This document shows, piece by piece, positions 28,243 through 36,733 of a stretch of 64,000 nt of DNA; positions within the stretch are counted from its first letter, which is position 1; the number at the start of each line of letters is the position of its first letter. The stretch comes from Flammeovirgaceae bacterium (GTDB lineage: Bacteria > Bacteroidota > Bacteroidia > Cytophagales > Cyclobacteriaceae). The position numbers were made by a program, and so were the translations under genes. The notes beneath the pieces are model-generated. The model did no database searches and was not told where the DNA came from. It was given only the letters and a program-made list of their open reading frames with translations. Where the stretch lies: contig JADJRT010000001.1 of assembly GCA_016712035.1 (NCBI GenBank), forward strand, positions 930,001-994,000, given 5' to 3'.

Positions 28243-29484
28243 ATGAGTATTCAAAGTTTTGTCCTGAAAGACAGGGTTCTTGAAACAGAAAGCGAAAAAA
28301 GAAAAATAATTCTCGGAGCCTACCTTATTCTCATGTATGTAGGCATTGACTTCTTTTATTTCGTAGTCAATTTATTTAATGACGAAGGCAAACCGTTTTC
28401 TTTATTTATCGGATTTCTGATTGGGGGGTTATGTCTTTTCCTGTTAAGGTGGCAATACGTGAATACCGCCATCATCATTCATCTATTGCGGTGCAATTTT
28501 TTTGCTTTTTACTTTTCCTACATAGATTTCGACCCGCTTCAAACAGGGTCGTACTTATATTTTATTCTTAGTAGCCTGGGCGCTTTAGCCGTGTTTGGCT
28601 ACCGTGAAAAGTTTTTAGGAATTGGATTTACCTTATTAAGTTACGCACTCTTTCTTATTGCCATCTTTAAACCAGACGAGTTCAAGCCTAATGAGGCACA
28701 TTTTTATCTCATTGTAAGTTTTTTTCTCGTGCTGATTGTCGGGATTCTAATTCTCATTTTTTTTGATCGAATGGTTACATCTTCTGAAAAGAATATTTTG
28801 ACAAAAAATAGAGAACTGATTAAAACAAACCAGGAGCTTGACCGCTTTGTTTACAGCGCTTCGCACGATTTGCGCGCACCACTTACCTCCATGTCGGGAT
28901 TAATAAATCTGGCTCAGCGAGATCCGGCTCAAGCCCAAAACTATCTCCGTCTGATGCAGGAGAGAATTGAGGTAATGGACAATTATATAAAAGAAATAGT
29001 GGCGTATTCTCGGAATGCCAGGCTTAAGGTGGATATTATTGAGGTGCCGATAAAAAAGATTGTCCACGAGGTAGTAAATACGCTTAAATATTCTGTTGAT
29101 ACCAACAAGGTGCAAATTGAAATTCATATTGATGAATCATTCCAGATTAAAACAGACGAATCGCGGTTACGGGTAATATTAAATAATCTCATCGCGAATG
29201 CTTTTAAGTATCAGGATTTTACAAAGCCAAAACCATTTTTAAGAATAAGAGCATCCGCTCAAGACAATAGTAAACGGATTCAGATTGAGGACAATGGCAT
29301 TGGCATTCGATCTGAATATCACGGTAAACTTTTTGAAATGTTTTATCGCGCAACCGACACCTCTACAGGTTCAGGTCTAGGTCTATATATTGCCAGGGAG
29401 GCAGTCGATAAACTTAATGGTCAGATTTCATTTGAATCGGAATTTGGAAAAGGATCTTTGTTTACCATCACCCTTCCAACTTAA
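28243..29484 (+). CDS. Membrane sensor histidine kinase (second of a tandem pair)
   Basis: The 413-residue paralogue of the preceding gene has about six membrane helices, then HisKA (LDRFVYSASHDLRAPLTSM, histidine about 208) and HATPase_c (NNLIANAFKYQ, EDNGIGIR, GSGLGLYIAREA). I chose the ATG at 28243, 5 bp after the upstream stop; an in-frame extension back to 28222 would overlap that gene. The two proteins are similar in the kinase core but differ in the membrane part, which points to an old tandem duplication with diverged sensing. The two kinases may work as a heterodimer, but that is inference. The gene is followed by a separate promoter for glyS. Confidence 0.9.
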   Translation: MSIQSFVLKDRVLETESEKRKIILGAYLILMYVGIDFFYFVVNLFNDEGKPFSLFIGFLIGGLCLFLLRWQYVNTAIIIHLLRCNFFAFYFSYIDFDPLQTGSYLYFILSSLGALAVFGYREKFLGIGFTLLSYALFLIAIFKPDEFKPNEAHFYLIVSFFLVLIVGILILIFFDRMVTSSEKNILTKNRELIKTNQELDRFVYSASHDLRAPLTSMSGLINLAQRDPAQAQNYLRLMQERIEVMDNYIKEIVAYSRNARLKVDIIEVPIKKIVHEVVNTLKYSVDTNKVQIEIHIDESFQIKTDESRLRVILNNLIANAFKYQDFTKPKPFLRIRASAQDNSKRIQIEDNGIGIRSEYHGKLFEMFYRATDTSTGSGLGLYIAREAVDKLNGQISFESEFGKGSLFTITLPT

Positions 29485-29509
29485 TTTTATTTATTAGTTC
29501 GCTTCTCTT

Positions 29510-29536
29510 TTGGCTAGCCACTAATTTCTATCTTTG
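29510..29536 (+). promoter_or_regulatory. Promoter of glyS (TTGG, then TATCTTTG)
   Basis: TATCTTTG at 29529-29536 fits the Bacteroidota -7 consensus TAnnTTTG exactly. A TTTTGG motif ends at 29513, about 15-16 bp upstream, close to the expected -33 position. The -7 box ends only 6 bp before the ATG, so the leader would be very short. Confidence 0.55.
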
Positions 29537-29542
29537 CGACTT

Positions 29543-31084
29543 ATGGCAAACCAAGAAGACAATCTTTTTAAAAATGTAATCTCCCATGCGAAGGAGTATG
29601 GGTTTATTTTTCCTTCCAGCGAAATCTACGATGGACTTAGTGCCGTCTACGATTATGGGCAGAACGGATCCGAACTAAAAAACAACCTCAAAGAATATTG
29701 GTGGAAATTCATGACGCTGCTCCACGATAATATTGTGGGTATCGATGCGGCTATTTTCATGCACCCCACTATCTGGAAAGCCTCTGGCCATGTAGATGCC
29801 TTTAACGACCCCATGGTTGATAACAAAGATTCGAAAAAGCGCTACCGGGCTGACCAATTGATTGAAGGAGTTATTGAGAAGCTGGAAGAAAAAATTGAAA
29901 AGGAAGTTGAGAAGGCCGCTAAGCGATTCGAAAATTTTGATCGGGTAATGTTTTTAAGCACCAATGGCCGAGTGGTGGAGTATCAGAAAAAGATTGACGA
30001 AATAAATGCCCGTATGAAAGATGCGCTCGGTCGCGGGGATATGGCCGACTTAAAGCAAATAATCGTTGATCTTGAAATTGCAGATCCTATCTCGGGCACT
30101 AAAAACTGGACTGAGGTGCGCCAGTTTAATCTCATGTTTTCAACCGAAATGGGTTCGGTGGCTGATGATGCCAATAAGATTTATTTACGACCCGAAACGG
30201 CACAAGGTATATTCGTTAACTTTTTGAATGTGCAAAAAACAGGTCGCATGAAAATACCTTTTGGCATTGCGCAAATTGGAAAAGCTTTTCGTAATGAAAT
30301 TGTAGCGCGCCAGTTTATTTTCAGAATGCGTGAGTTTGAACAAATGGAAATGCAATTTTTTGTGAAGCCAGGTGAAGAGATGAAGTGGTACGAATACTGG
30401 AAAGAGAAAAGGCTTCAATGGCATCAGGCTTTGGGACTGGGTTCAGAAAACTATCGGTATCATGATCACTTAAATCTGGCTCATTATGCCAATGCCGCCT
30501 GCGATATCCAATTTAACTTTCCTATGGGCTTTCGCGAATTGGAGGGGATCCATTCGCGTACTGATTTTGATTTGAAGAGCCATGAAAAATTTTCTGGTAA
30601 GAAGCTGCAGTATTTTGATTCGGAGGACAATCAAAACTACATTCCGTATGTAGTGGAAACGTCTGTTGGTCTCGATCGGATGTTTCTCTCTGTATTAGCC
30701 TCTTCTTACAAAGAAGAGAAGCTAGAAGATGGAAGCGAACGCGTTGTATTAAAAATTCCGGCTGCCTTGGCTCCTAATAAAGTGGCCATACTTCCGTTGA
30801 TGAAGAAAGATGGCTTACCCGAAAAAGCACACGAAATAATGGACTTGTTGAAGTTTGATTTTCGATGTTTCTACGAAGAGAAAGATGCTATAGGAAAACG
30901 ATACCGCAGGCAGGATGCCATTGGTACTCCCTATTGTGTTACCATCGATCATCAAACGCTGGAAGATAATACGGTAACGATTCGTGATCGCGACACTATG
31001 AAACAAGAGCGCGTAGCAATCAATTCCGTGAAATCAATTATTCAGGATTCCGTTTCGATGGCTGGATTGTTAAAGAAAATTTAA
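29543..31084 (+). CDS. glyS: Glycyl-tRNA synthetase
   Basis: The 513-residue protein is the single-chain (alpha-2, eukaryote-like) class II enzyme. It has the WWKFM...HPTIWKASGH start, motif 2 (FRNEIVARQFIFRMREFEQMEM is the family hallmark, split here as FRNEIVARQF and FRMREFEQME), motif 3 (TSVGLDRMF), and a C-terminal anticodon-binding domain (LAPNKVAILPL then GTPYCVTIDHQ). It charges tRNA-Gly in the cytoplasm. The start at 29543 gives MANQEDNLFKNVI, as in relatives; a longer frame upstream overlaps the promoter. The gene is intact. Confidence 0.96.
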   Translation: MANQEDNLFKNVISHAKEYGFIFPSSEIYDGLSAVYDYGQNGSELKNNLKEYWWKFMTLLHDNIVGIDAAIFMHPTIWKASGHVDAFNDPMVDNKDSKKRYRADQLIEGVIEKLEEKIEKEVEKAAKRFENFDRVMFLSTNGRVVEYQKKIDEINARMKDALGRGDMADLKQIIVDLEIADPISGTKNWTEVRQFNLMFSTEMGSVADDANKIYLRPETAQGIFVNFLNVQKTGRMKIPFGIAQIGKAFRNEIVARQFIFRMREFEQMEMQFFVKPGEEMKWYEYWKEKRLQWHQALGLGSENYRYHDHLNLAHYANAACDIQFNFPMGFRELEGIHSRTDFDLKSHEKFSGKKLQYFDSEDNQNYIPYVVETSVGLDRMFLSVLASSYKEEKLEDGSERVVLKIPAALAPNKVAILPLMKKDGLPEKAHEIMDLLKFDFRCFYEEKDAIGKRYRRQDAIGTPYCVTIDHQTLEDNTVTIRDRDTMKQERVAINSVKSIIQDSVSMAGLLKKI

Positions 31085-31085
31085 T

Positions 31086-31865
31086 ATGTGGGCTGCTATA
31101 CTAGCAGCTGCAGCGCGACTTCTGTATGCAGGATATCAGGAGTTGCGCTTCCGTTTTTATTACGGGCCCATCTTTCATCGATTTCTGAATCATCGCTATG
31201 CCTATTATACGGCTTTGCCCTGGGCGCATAAGATGAAATTTCTGCGATCAGCTCGCGATCATTATGAGTATTTTGAGTTTGTGCCTCGCGAAAAAATAAA
31301 GTTGACCCGGGCTATGAAGGCGATAATCTCGTGTGCTGCAGCACAACTGCTTTTATTTCTTCCATCGAAGGGATTGTCCTTCTTTAAACGAATAATAGTC
31401 TACCCCGACTACTATAATTCCCGAATTACAAATCGAAGACACAAAGGAGAAGTCAACCCGGGTTTACGAACCATTGTGTTTAGCTGGCGTGGGATTGCCG
31501 AAGGACTGCACTATGAACAGGATGGTATTAATTTATTGCTTCACGAATTTGCGCATGCCTTGTGGTTGGAATATAAACTGGTGGATAGTTACTGCGTACT
31601 AGACCCCGAATTAGTAGAACAATTTGAGAAATATGCCGAACACGAAATGCAAAGTCTGGCTGCTAATGAAACTCATTTTTTCCGCCCCTATGCTTTTGAT
31701 AGCATGGAAGAATTTTTCGCGGTAGCAGTAGAGAATTTTTTTGAACGCCCACGCCCTTTTCAACAAGCGCAGCCTGGGCTTTATCTTATTTTGGTGCAGC
31801 TTTTTAAGCAAGATCCGATCAAGCTAAATGTTCCACGCACACAACAGAAACCTTTATTTCCATAA
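31086..31865 (+). CDS. MtfA-like zinc-dependent peptidase (M90 family)
   Basis: The 259-residue protein has the zinc motif HEFAH (about 152-156) in NLLLHEFAHALW, followed by further glutamate ligands in SMEEFFAVAVENFFE. These are the marks of MtfA/DUF980 peptidases. In E. coli MtfA binds the Mlc repressor and controls glucose uptake, but Bacteroidota members are of unknown role. One N-terminal hydrophobic stretch may hold it to the membrane. The ATG is 1 bp after the glyS stop, so the two are co-transcribed. The gene is intact. Confidence 0.85.
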   Translation: MWAAILAAAARLLYAGYQELRFRFYYGPIFHRFLNHRYAYYTALPWAHKMKFLRSARDHYEYFEFVPREKIKLTRAMKAIISCAAAQLLLFLPSKGLSFFKRIIVYPDYYNSRITNRRHKGEVNPGLRTIVFSWRGIAEGLHYEQDGINLLLHEFAHALWLEYKLVDSYCVLDPELVEQFEKYAEHEMQSLAANETHFFRPYAFDSMEEFFAVAVENFFERPRPFQQAQPGLYLILVQLFKQDPIKLNVPRTQQKPLFP

Positions 31866-31886
31866 ATCGAATTGACAATACGAGCT

Positions 31887-33209
31887 ATGAATTGGATCCA
31901 ACTACTCTCCTCGCAACGATTGAATCAAAAGGTTGAATCAACAGAGTCTTCACGAAGCGCGTTTGAGCAAGATTACGATCGCATAATCTTTTCGCACCCG
32001 TTTCGCAGACTACAAGATAAAACACAGGTTCATCCATTGCCGGAACATGATTTTGTGCACACGCGGTTAACGCATAGTCTCGAAGTTTCCAGTGTTGGCC
32101 GTTCGCTGGGCAGGCGCGTAGGGGATGTGCTACTTCAACGGCATGCTGATCTGACTTCACAGTTCTCATCGCATGATTTTGGCACAGTCGTAGCCTCGGC
32201 ATCGTTAGCACACGATCTGGGTAATCCCCCGTTTGGTCATTCGGGCGAAGACGGACTAAGTGATTTTTTTCTGCATCACGCTGGGCAAAAGTACAAGCCG
32301 CATTTTACCGAAGCCGAATGGACGGATCTAACAAACTTTGAAGGAAATGCGCAGGGGTTTCGCATTTTAAATAAAAGACAGTATCAGGGCTTGCGATTAA
32401 CGGTAGCCACGTTAGGTGCTTTTACAAAATATCCTTGTGCGGCTTTTTTTCCTGAACGCGATAAATCTAAAAAGAGTCAGAAGAAATTTGGATTCTTTCA
32501 GACAGAGCAAACTTTGTTTGCTGATACGGCAAGCCGATTGGAGCTAACTCAAAATTCAGGTAATTCATGGGCCCGGCATCCCCTCGCTTTTTTAGTTGAA
32601 GCGGCTGATGACATTTGTTATAACATCATCGATCTGGAAGATGGTTGCCGATTGGGGTTAGTCTCTGTTACCGACACCATTGAATTATTAGCGGGTATTC
32701 TGCGCGAGGAATTTAATCCCGCTAAGGCAGCCAAAATAAAAAGTGTGGATGAGAAAATCGGAGTGCTTCGGGCTTTAGCCATCGGTAAACTGATCAACGA
32801 TGCAGTAGAGGTATTTCTTCAGCACGAAACTGAAATGCTGACCGGCCAATTTGATAAGGCGCTGACCGACTTAGGCGCGTATAAAAATGAATTAAAACAG
32901 ATTATTGACCTATCCATAGAGAAAATTTACCGGGCCCGCCATGTTGTTGAAATTGAGTCTGCCGGCTTTGAGGTATTGCCCGGACTGCTATCGGAATTCA
33001 TTCTTGCAGCGGAGCATCTGATTAAGAAGAATCAGGCGCGTAAATATGCTAATCTCGCCCGGTTACTGCCCATGGAAACAATCTCAGTAATTCAAGACAA
33101 TCCGGATAATACCTATTTGCACTTTAGGGAGGTAATTGATTTTGTTTCTGGAATGACCGACCGACACGCGCTCTCTCTGTACCGAAAGATTAAGGGCTTT
33201 GAGATTTAA
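31887..33209 (+). CDS. dgt: Deoxyguanosinetriphosphate triphosphohydrolase (dNTPase)
   Basis: The 440-residue HD-domain protein carries FSHPFRRLQDKTQVH, then HTRLTHSLEVSSVG (first metal histidine) and LAHDLGNPPFGHSGE, the HD pair. VEAADDICYNIIDLEDG supplies the further metal ligand. This arrangement is that of dGTP triphosphohydrolases of the SAMHD1 relatives, which hydrolyse dNTPs to nucleosides and triphosphate. The start ATG at 31887 gives MNWIQLLSSQRL; the 5-codon extension upstream has no support. The enzyme sets dNTP pool balance and may limit phage. The gene is intact and lies 21 bp after the peptidase gene. Confidence 0.92.
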   Translation: MNWIQLLSSQRLNQKVESTESSRSAFEQDYDRIIFSHPFRRLQDKTQVHPLPEHDFVHTRLTHSLEVSSVGRSLGRRVGDVLLQRHADLTSQFSSHDFGTVVASASLAHDLGNPPFGHSGEDGLSDFFLHHAGQKYKPHFTEAEWTDLTNFEGNAQGFRILNKRQYQGLRLTVATLGAFTKYPCAAFFPERDKSKKSQKKFGFFQTEQTLFADTASRLELTQNSGNSWARHPLAFLVEAADDICYNIIDLEDGCRLGLVSVTDTIELLAGILREEFNPAKAAKIKSVDEKIGVLRALAIGKLINDAVEVFLQHETEMLTGQFDKALTDLGAYKNELKQIIDLSIEKIYRARHVVEIESAGFEVLPGLLSEFILAAEHLIKKNQARKYANLARLLPMETISVIQDNPDNTYLHFREVIDFVSGMTDRHALSLYRKIKGFEI

Positions 33210-33314
33210 GGTTTTACACTGGCGGTTATTGCCAAGATTCCATTTCAGGGTTTTATTTGCAAAAATCCTTAGTTTTAAGCCTCTTTTTGAAGGCATAGTA
33301 GGAATCCAAGAAAG

Positions 33315-35764
33315 ATGTGGGTTAAAATAGCAGATTTTATTATTCGTTTTCGCACGTTCCTGATCGCGATCATTGGAGTGATTACGCTATTTATGGGGTT
33401 TCATGCTACCAAAGTTGAGATGAGCTACGACTTTATGCGTACCGTGCCGCTCAACGACCCAGACATGATTTTCTTCAATCGCTTTAAAGCGCAGTTTGGT
33501 GAAGATGGCAACATGATGGCGATTGGAGTTAAGGATAGCTCGATCTATAAACTCGACAACTTTCGAAAGTTAAAGGAATTCAGCAATGAGATAAGAAAGA
33601 TTGAGGGGTGGGTGAAGTATTGTCGCTGCCGTTACTGCGTATAATGTTAAAAGATACTGCCGAAAAGAGATTTTACTTTGAGCCCCTTTTTCCAGAACAG
33701 ATTCAATCACAACAACAGCTTGACAGTTTATTAGCGTTAGCTCGCGACCAAAAATTTTATATGGGGCAATTAGTGAACGTGGAAAACGGAGCCACTATGA
33801 TTCTTGCGCCTATGAAGAAGGAGTATGCCAACTCTGCCAAGCGTATTGATGTTACTAATACCTTGATTGCTTTAGGCGCAAAATTTTCAGAAGACACGGG
33901 AGTTCAGATTCACTATGCGGGATTGCCTTTTGTGCGATCGATAATGGCACAACAGGTTCGTAAAGAGTTGTCTTTCTTTTTATACCTCTCGGCTATTGTT
34001 ACCGGGGTAATTATGCTGCTTTTCTTCCGATCAGTACGAGCGGTAATTTTTTCTATGATCATGATTGGCGTAGTGGTGGTATGGACCATTGGCACCATAA
34101 CCTTGTTAGGCTTTAAAATTAGTTTGTTAAGTGGCCTGATTCCACCTGTTATTGTTACGATAGGTATTACTAACGCTATCTACTTGTTGAATAAGTATCA
34201 CCTTGAATTTGTGAATCGCAAAAACAAGATGGAGGCAATTAAGGCGGTAGTGCTCAAAATGGGTCTCGCTACTTTCCTTACAAATTTAACTGTGGCCATT
34301 GGTTTCTTAACGTTATTGTCAACGGATATCACGATTCTGCGAGAGTTTGGAATAGTAGCTGGTATCAATATCATCGCCTTGTTTATTGTGAGCCTGATCA
34401 TGATTCCCGGCATTTTATCATGGATGCCAGAACCGAACGCTAAGCACTTACGCCATTTGGACTTTAAAATACTGGGTGGCTTTGTTCGGTTGATCGACTT
34501 AATGGTGCATCGGCACCGCATTGCCATTTACGTGGCTACCGCGGCTATTACAGTGTTTGCGCTGGTGGGCATGTCGAAGCTTTACTCGGTTTCTTTTATG
34601 GTGGATGATATACCGGCCGAGAGTCAGGTGAAAAAGGATTTGAACTTTGTAGAAGAAAACTTCAGTGGCATAATGCCCCTTGAAATTGAAGTCGATTTAC
34701 AAACCAAACGAAGCAGGCCACTTCAAAATCTTAAGATTGCAAAAACGATTGATGAATTCGAATTGTCTCTTGATTCCATCTCACTGGCTTCGCGGCCTAT
34801 TTCAATCCTTAGTTTCATCAAGGCCTCGCGGCAAGCGTATTACAATAATAATCCCGAATGGTATGCTCTTCCCACATCGGATATAGAAGCAAAATATGTT
34901 CTTGGTTATCTGAAAGGTCAAACGGATAACAGCGGACTGTTTAATTCTTTTGTGGACTCTACCTATCAAAGGATGCGTATCTCCATGCAGATGGCCGATA
35001 TAGGTTCTATTCGGTTGGATTCGTTAGTGAATCATGTTATTGAGCCCAGGGCTGCGAAACTGGTAACGGAATTAAAGAAAACTTTGCGGTCAGAGAGCGA
35101 TTCAGTTAAGGTAACCGTAACGGGGTCATCTAAAATATTCATTAAGGGCAATAAATTTTTGATTGAGAATCTAACAGAAAGTTTAATTCTTGCGTGCATT
35201 CTGATTACGCTCTCCATGGCTATTCTATTTGCCAACGCTCGTATGATTTTGATTTCACTAGTTCCAAATTTGATTGCACTAATGATAACAGCCGGGTTAA
35301 TGGGATATTTCAACATCCCACTAAAGGCAAGTACGGCCCTTATTTTTAGCATTACGTTTGGCATCTCGGTCGATAACTCGATTCGCTTTCTGGCAAAGTA
35401 TAGGCAGGAGCTTTTGTCGAGCGGATTCTTTGTGCCACGCTCTGTAAGCGAAAGTATTTTAGAAACAGGAAAGAGCATTGTCTACACATCCATTGTACTA
35501 TTTGCCGGGTTTATCATTTTTGCTTTTTCAGATTTTGGAGGCACAGTGGCGCTGGGCTTGCTTACCTCTACTACGTTGTTGATCTCCATGTTTACCAACC
35601 TCATTTTATTACCAGCGCTTATCATGACGTTTGACAAGCCTAAAAAGAGTAAACACCGTTTGCCTATTGACGACTTCGACACCAGTTTTTACGGTGAAAG
35701 TGATGACGAGGCCATCGATCTAAGCAAGATTAAAATCCACGATCGTCAGGGATCAGCAGAGTGA
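33315..35764 (+). CDS. RND/MMPL family transporter, one frameshift
   Basis: Fragments 33315-33644 and 33608-35764 form one protein of about 815 residues, joined if one G is restored in the run near 33604-33608 (text becomes KIEGVGEVLSLPLL). It has an N-terminal membrane helix, a periplasmic loop, a block of five helices (about 220-380), a second periplasmic loop and a second block of five helices near the C-terminus: the repeated half-structure of RND/MMPL proteins, with a sterol-sensing-like core (GFKISLLSGLIPPVIVTIGI, FSITFGISVDNSIRFLAKY). Such proteins export lipids, hopanoids or drugs by proton exchange. The substrate here is unknown. No membrane-fusion partner gene is nearby. Confidence 0.85.
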
Positions 35765-35768
35765 TTCA

Positions 35769-36659
35769 ATGAAGTCACCAATATCGTCTAGCAGAACAAG
35801 ACAGAGCAGTTGGTGGCGTCTTCTGGCATATTTCCTAAAATGGTTCGGCTGTTGTGTGGTAGCCTTTATACCTGTTCTTATTATTAATCAATTTGTATTT
35901 GATTGGGACTTTAGAAATAGGCCACCCTATCCAAATGTAATAAATCTCACTACTAATTTAGGAATGCTGGTTGGCACAATTTGGGTCACCTATATTACGG
36001 TACGAGGAGAGAAGCGAAAGCTTAGTTCACTATTTATAATTCCATTGTGGAAGGATTTTCTCAAAGGTTTTGGCTTTGGGACTATGTTCATGATTGTTTT
36101 TATGATCATCACTCAATCCTTTGGTATTATCAGATTTGAGTTAGCAGACTTTTCTAAACAGTTCTATTTCGATTTTTTCTTTTTTTTAATGATTGCAGTA
36201 ATAGAGGAAATTGTTTCTCGAGGACATATTCTTTCAATCCTAAAAGAAAAATATAGTGATTTCATTTCACTCCTTGTTTCATCTGTAATATTTGGATTGT
36301 TTCATCTAGGTAATGATCATGTTACTGTAATTGGTTTATCTACAATTACTGCCTCAGGTTTCTTAATGGGACTAATAACGTTAAGAACAGGATCTATTTC
36401 TATGGCCGTTGGTTTGCATTGGGCTTGGAATTTTGTTCAAGGAGCTATACTTGGATTATGTGTAAGTGGACAAGATCAAGTAGGCATCTTTGCTCCACAA
36501 TTTCTTTCCAGTGCTCTTTTGACTGGCGGAGATTTCGGGGCTGAAGGTTCTTTGATCATGCTAGTAATCACAATCCTTGTGCTTATCCTTGTTTATAGGT
36601 TTTGGCTCAAGATATTTGGCGTTCGGCTAAAAGATCAAAGCGATAACGCTCAAGTCTAA
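35769..36659 (+). CDS. CPBP family intramembrane metalloprotease
   Basis: The 296-residue protein has about eight membrane helices and the three CPBP (Rce1/Abi-like) motifs: EEIVSRG (about 146-152), SVIFGLFHLGNDH, and GLHWAWNFVQGA. These residues bind zinc inside the membrane. Members cleave prenylated or small membrane peptides, or protect against bacteriocins. It starts 4 bp after the transporter stop. Its codons look more AT-rich than its neighbours (long T and A runs around 36170-36250), which may hint at a different origin, but this is an impression. The gene is intact. Confidence 0.9.
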   Translation: MKSPISSSRTRQSSWWRLLAYFLKWFGCCVVAFIPVLIINQFVFDWDFRNRPPYPNVINLTTNLGMLVGTIWVTYITVRGEKRKLSSLFIIPLWKDFLKGFGFGTMFMIVFMIITQSFGIIRFELADFSKQFYFDFFFFLMIAVIEEIVSRGHILSILKEKYSDFISLLVSSVIFGLFHLGNDHVTVIGLSTITASGFLMGLITLRTGSISMAVGLHWAWNFVQGAILGLCVSGQDQVGIFAPQFLSSALLTGGDFGAEGSLIMLVITILVLILVYRFWLKIFGVRLKDQSDNAQV

Positions 36660-36733
36660 TTTGGGTTTGGAGGGTCATTTTATTCCTCTCAATCCTTAAA
36701 AATCCTAAATTGCGCCCCTTATTTTAGTGTGAA

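Noticed and set aside
33604..33660. Programmed frameshift in the RND transporter
   Set aside because: There is no slippery heptamer or downstream stem; a missing G in a G-run explains it, as in the other genes.
35032..35478. A 148-codon minus-strand frame inside the RND transporter gene
   Set aside because: It is a shadow of a conserved membrane domain and has no recognisable content.
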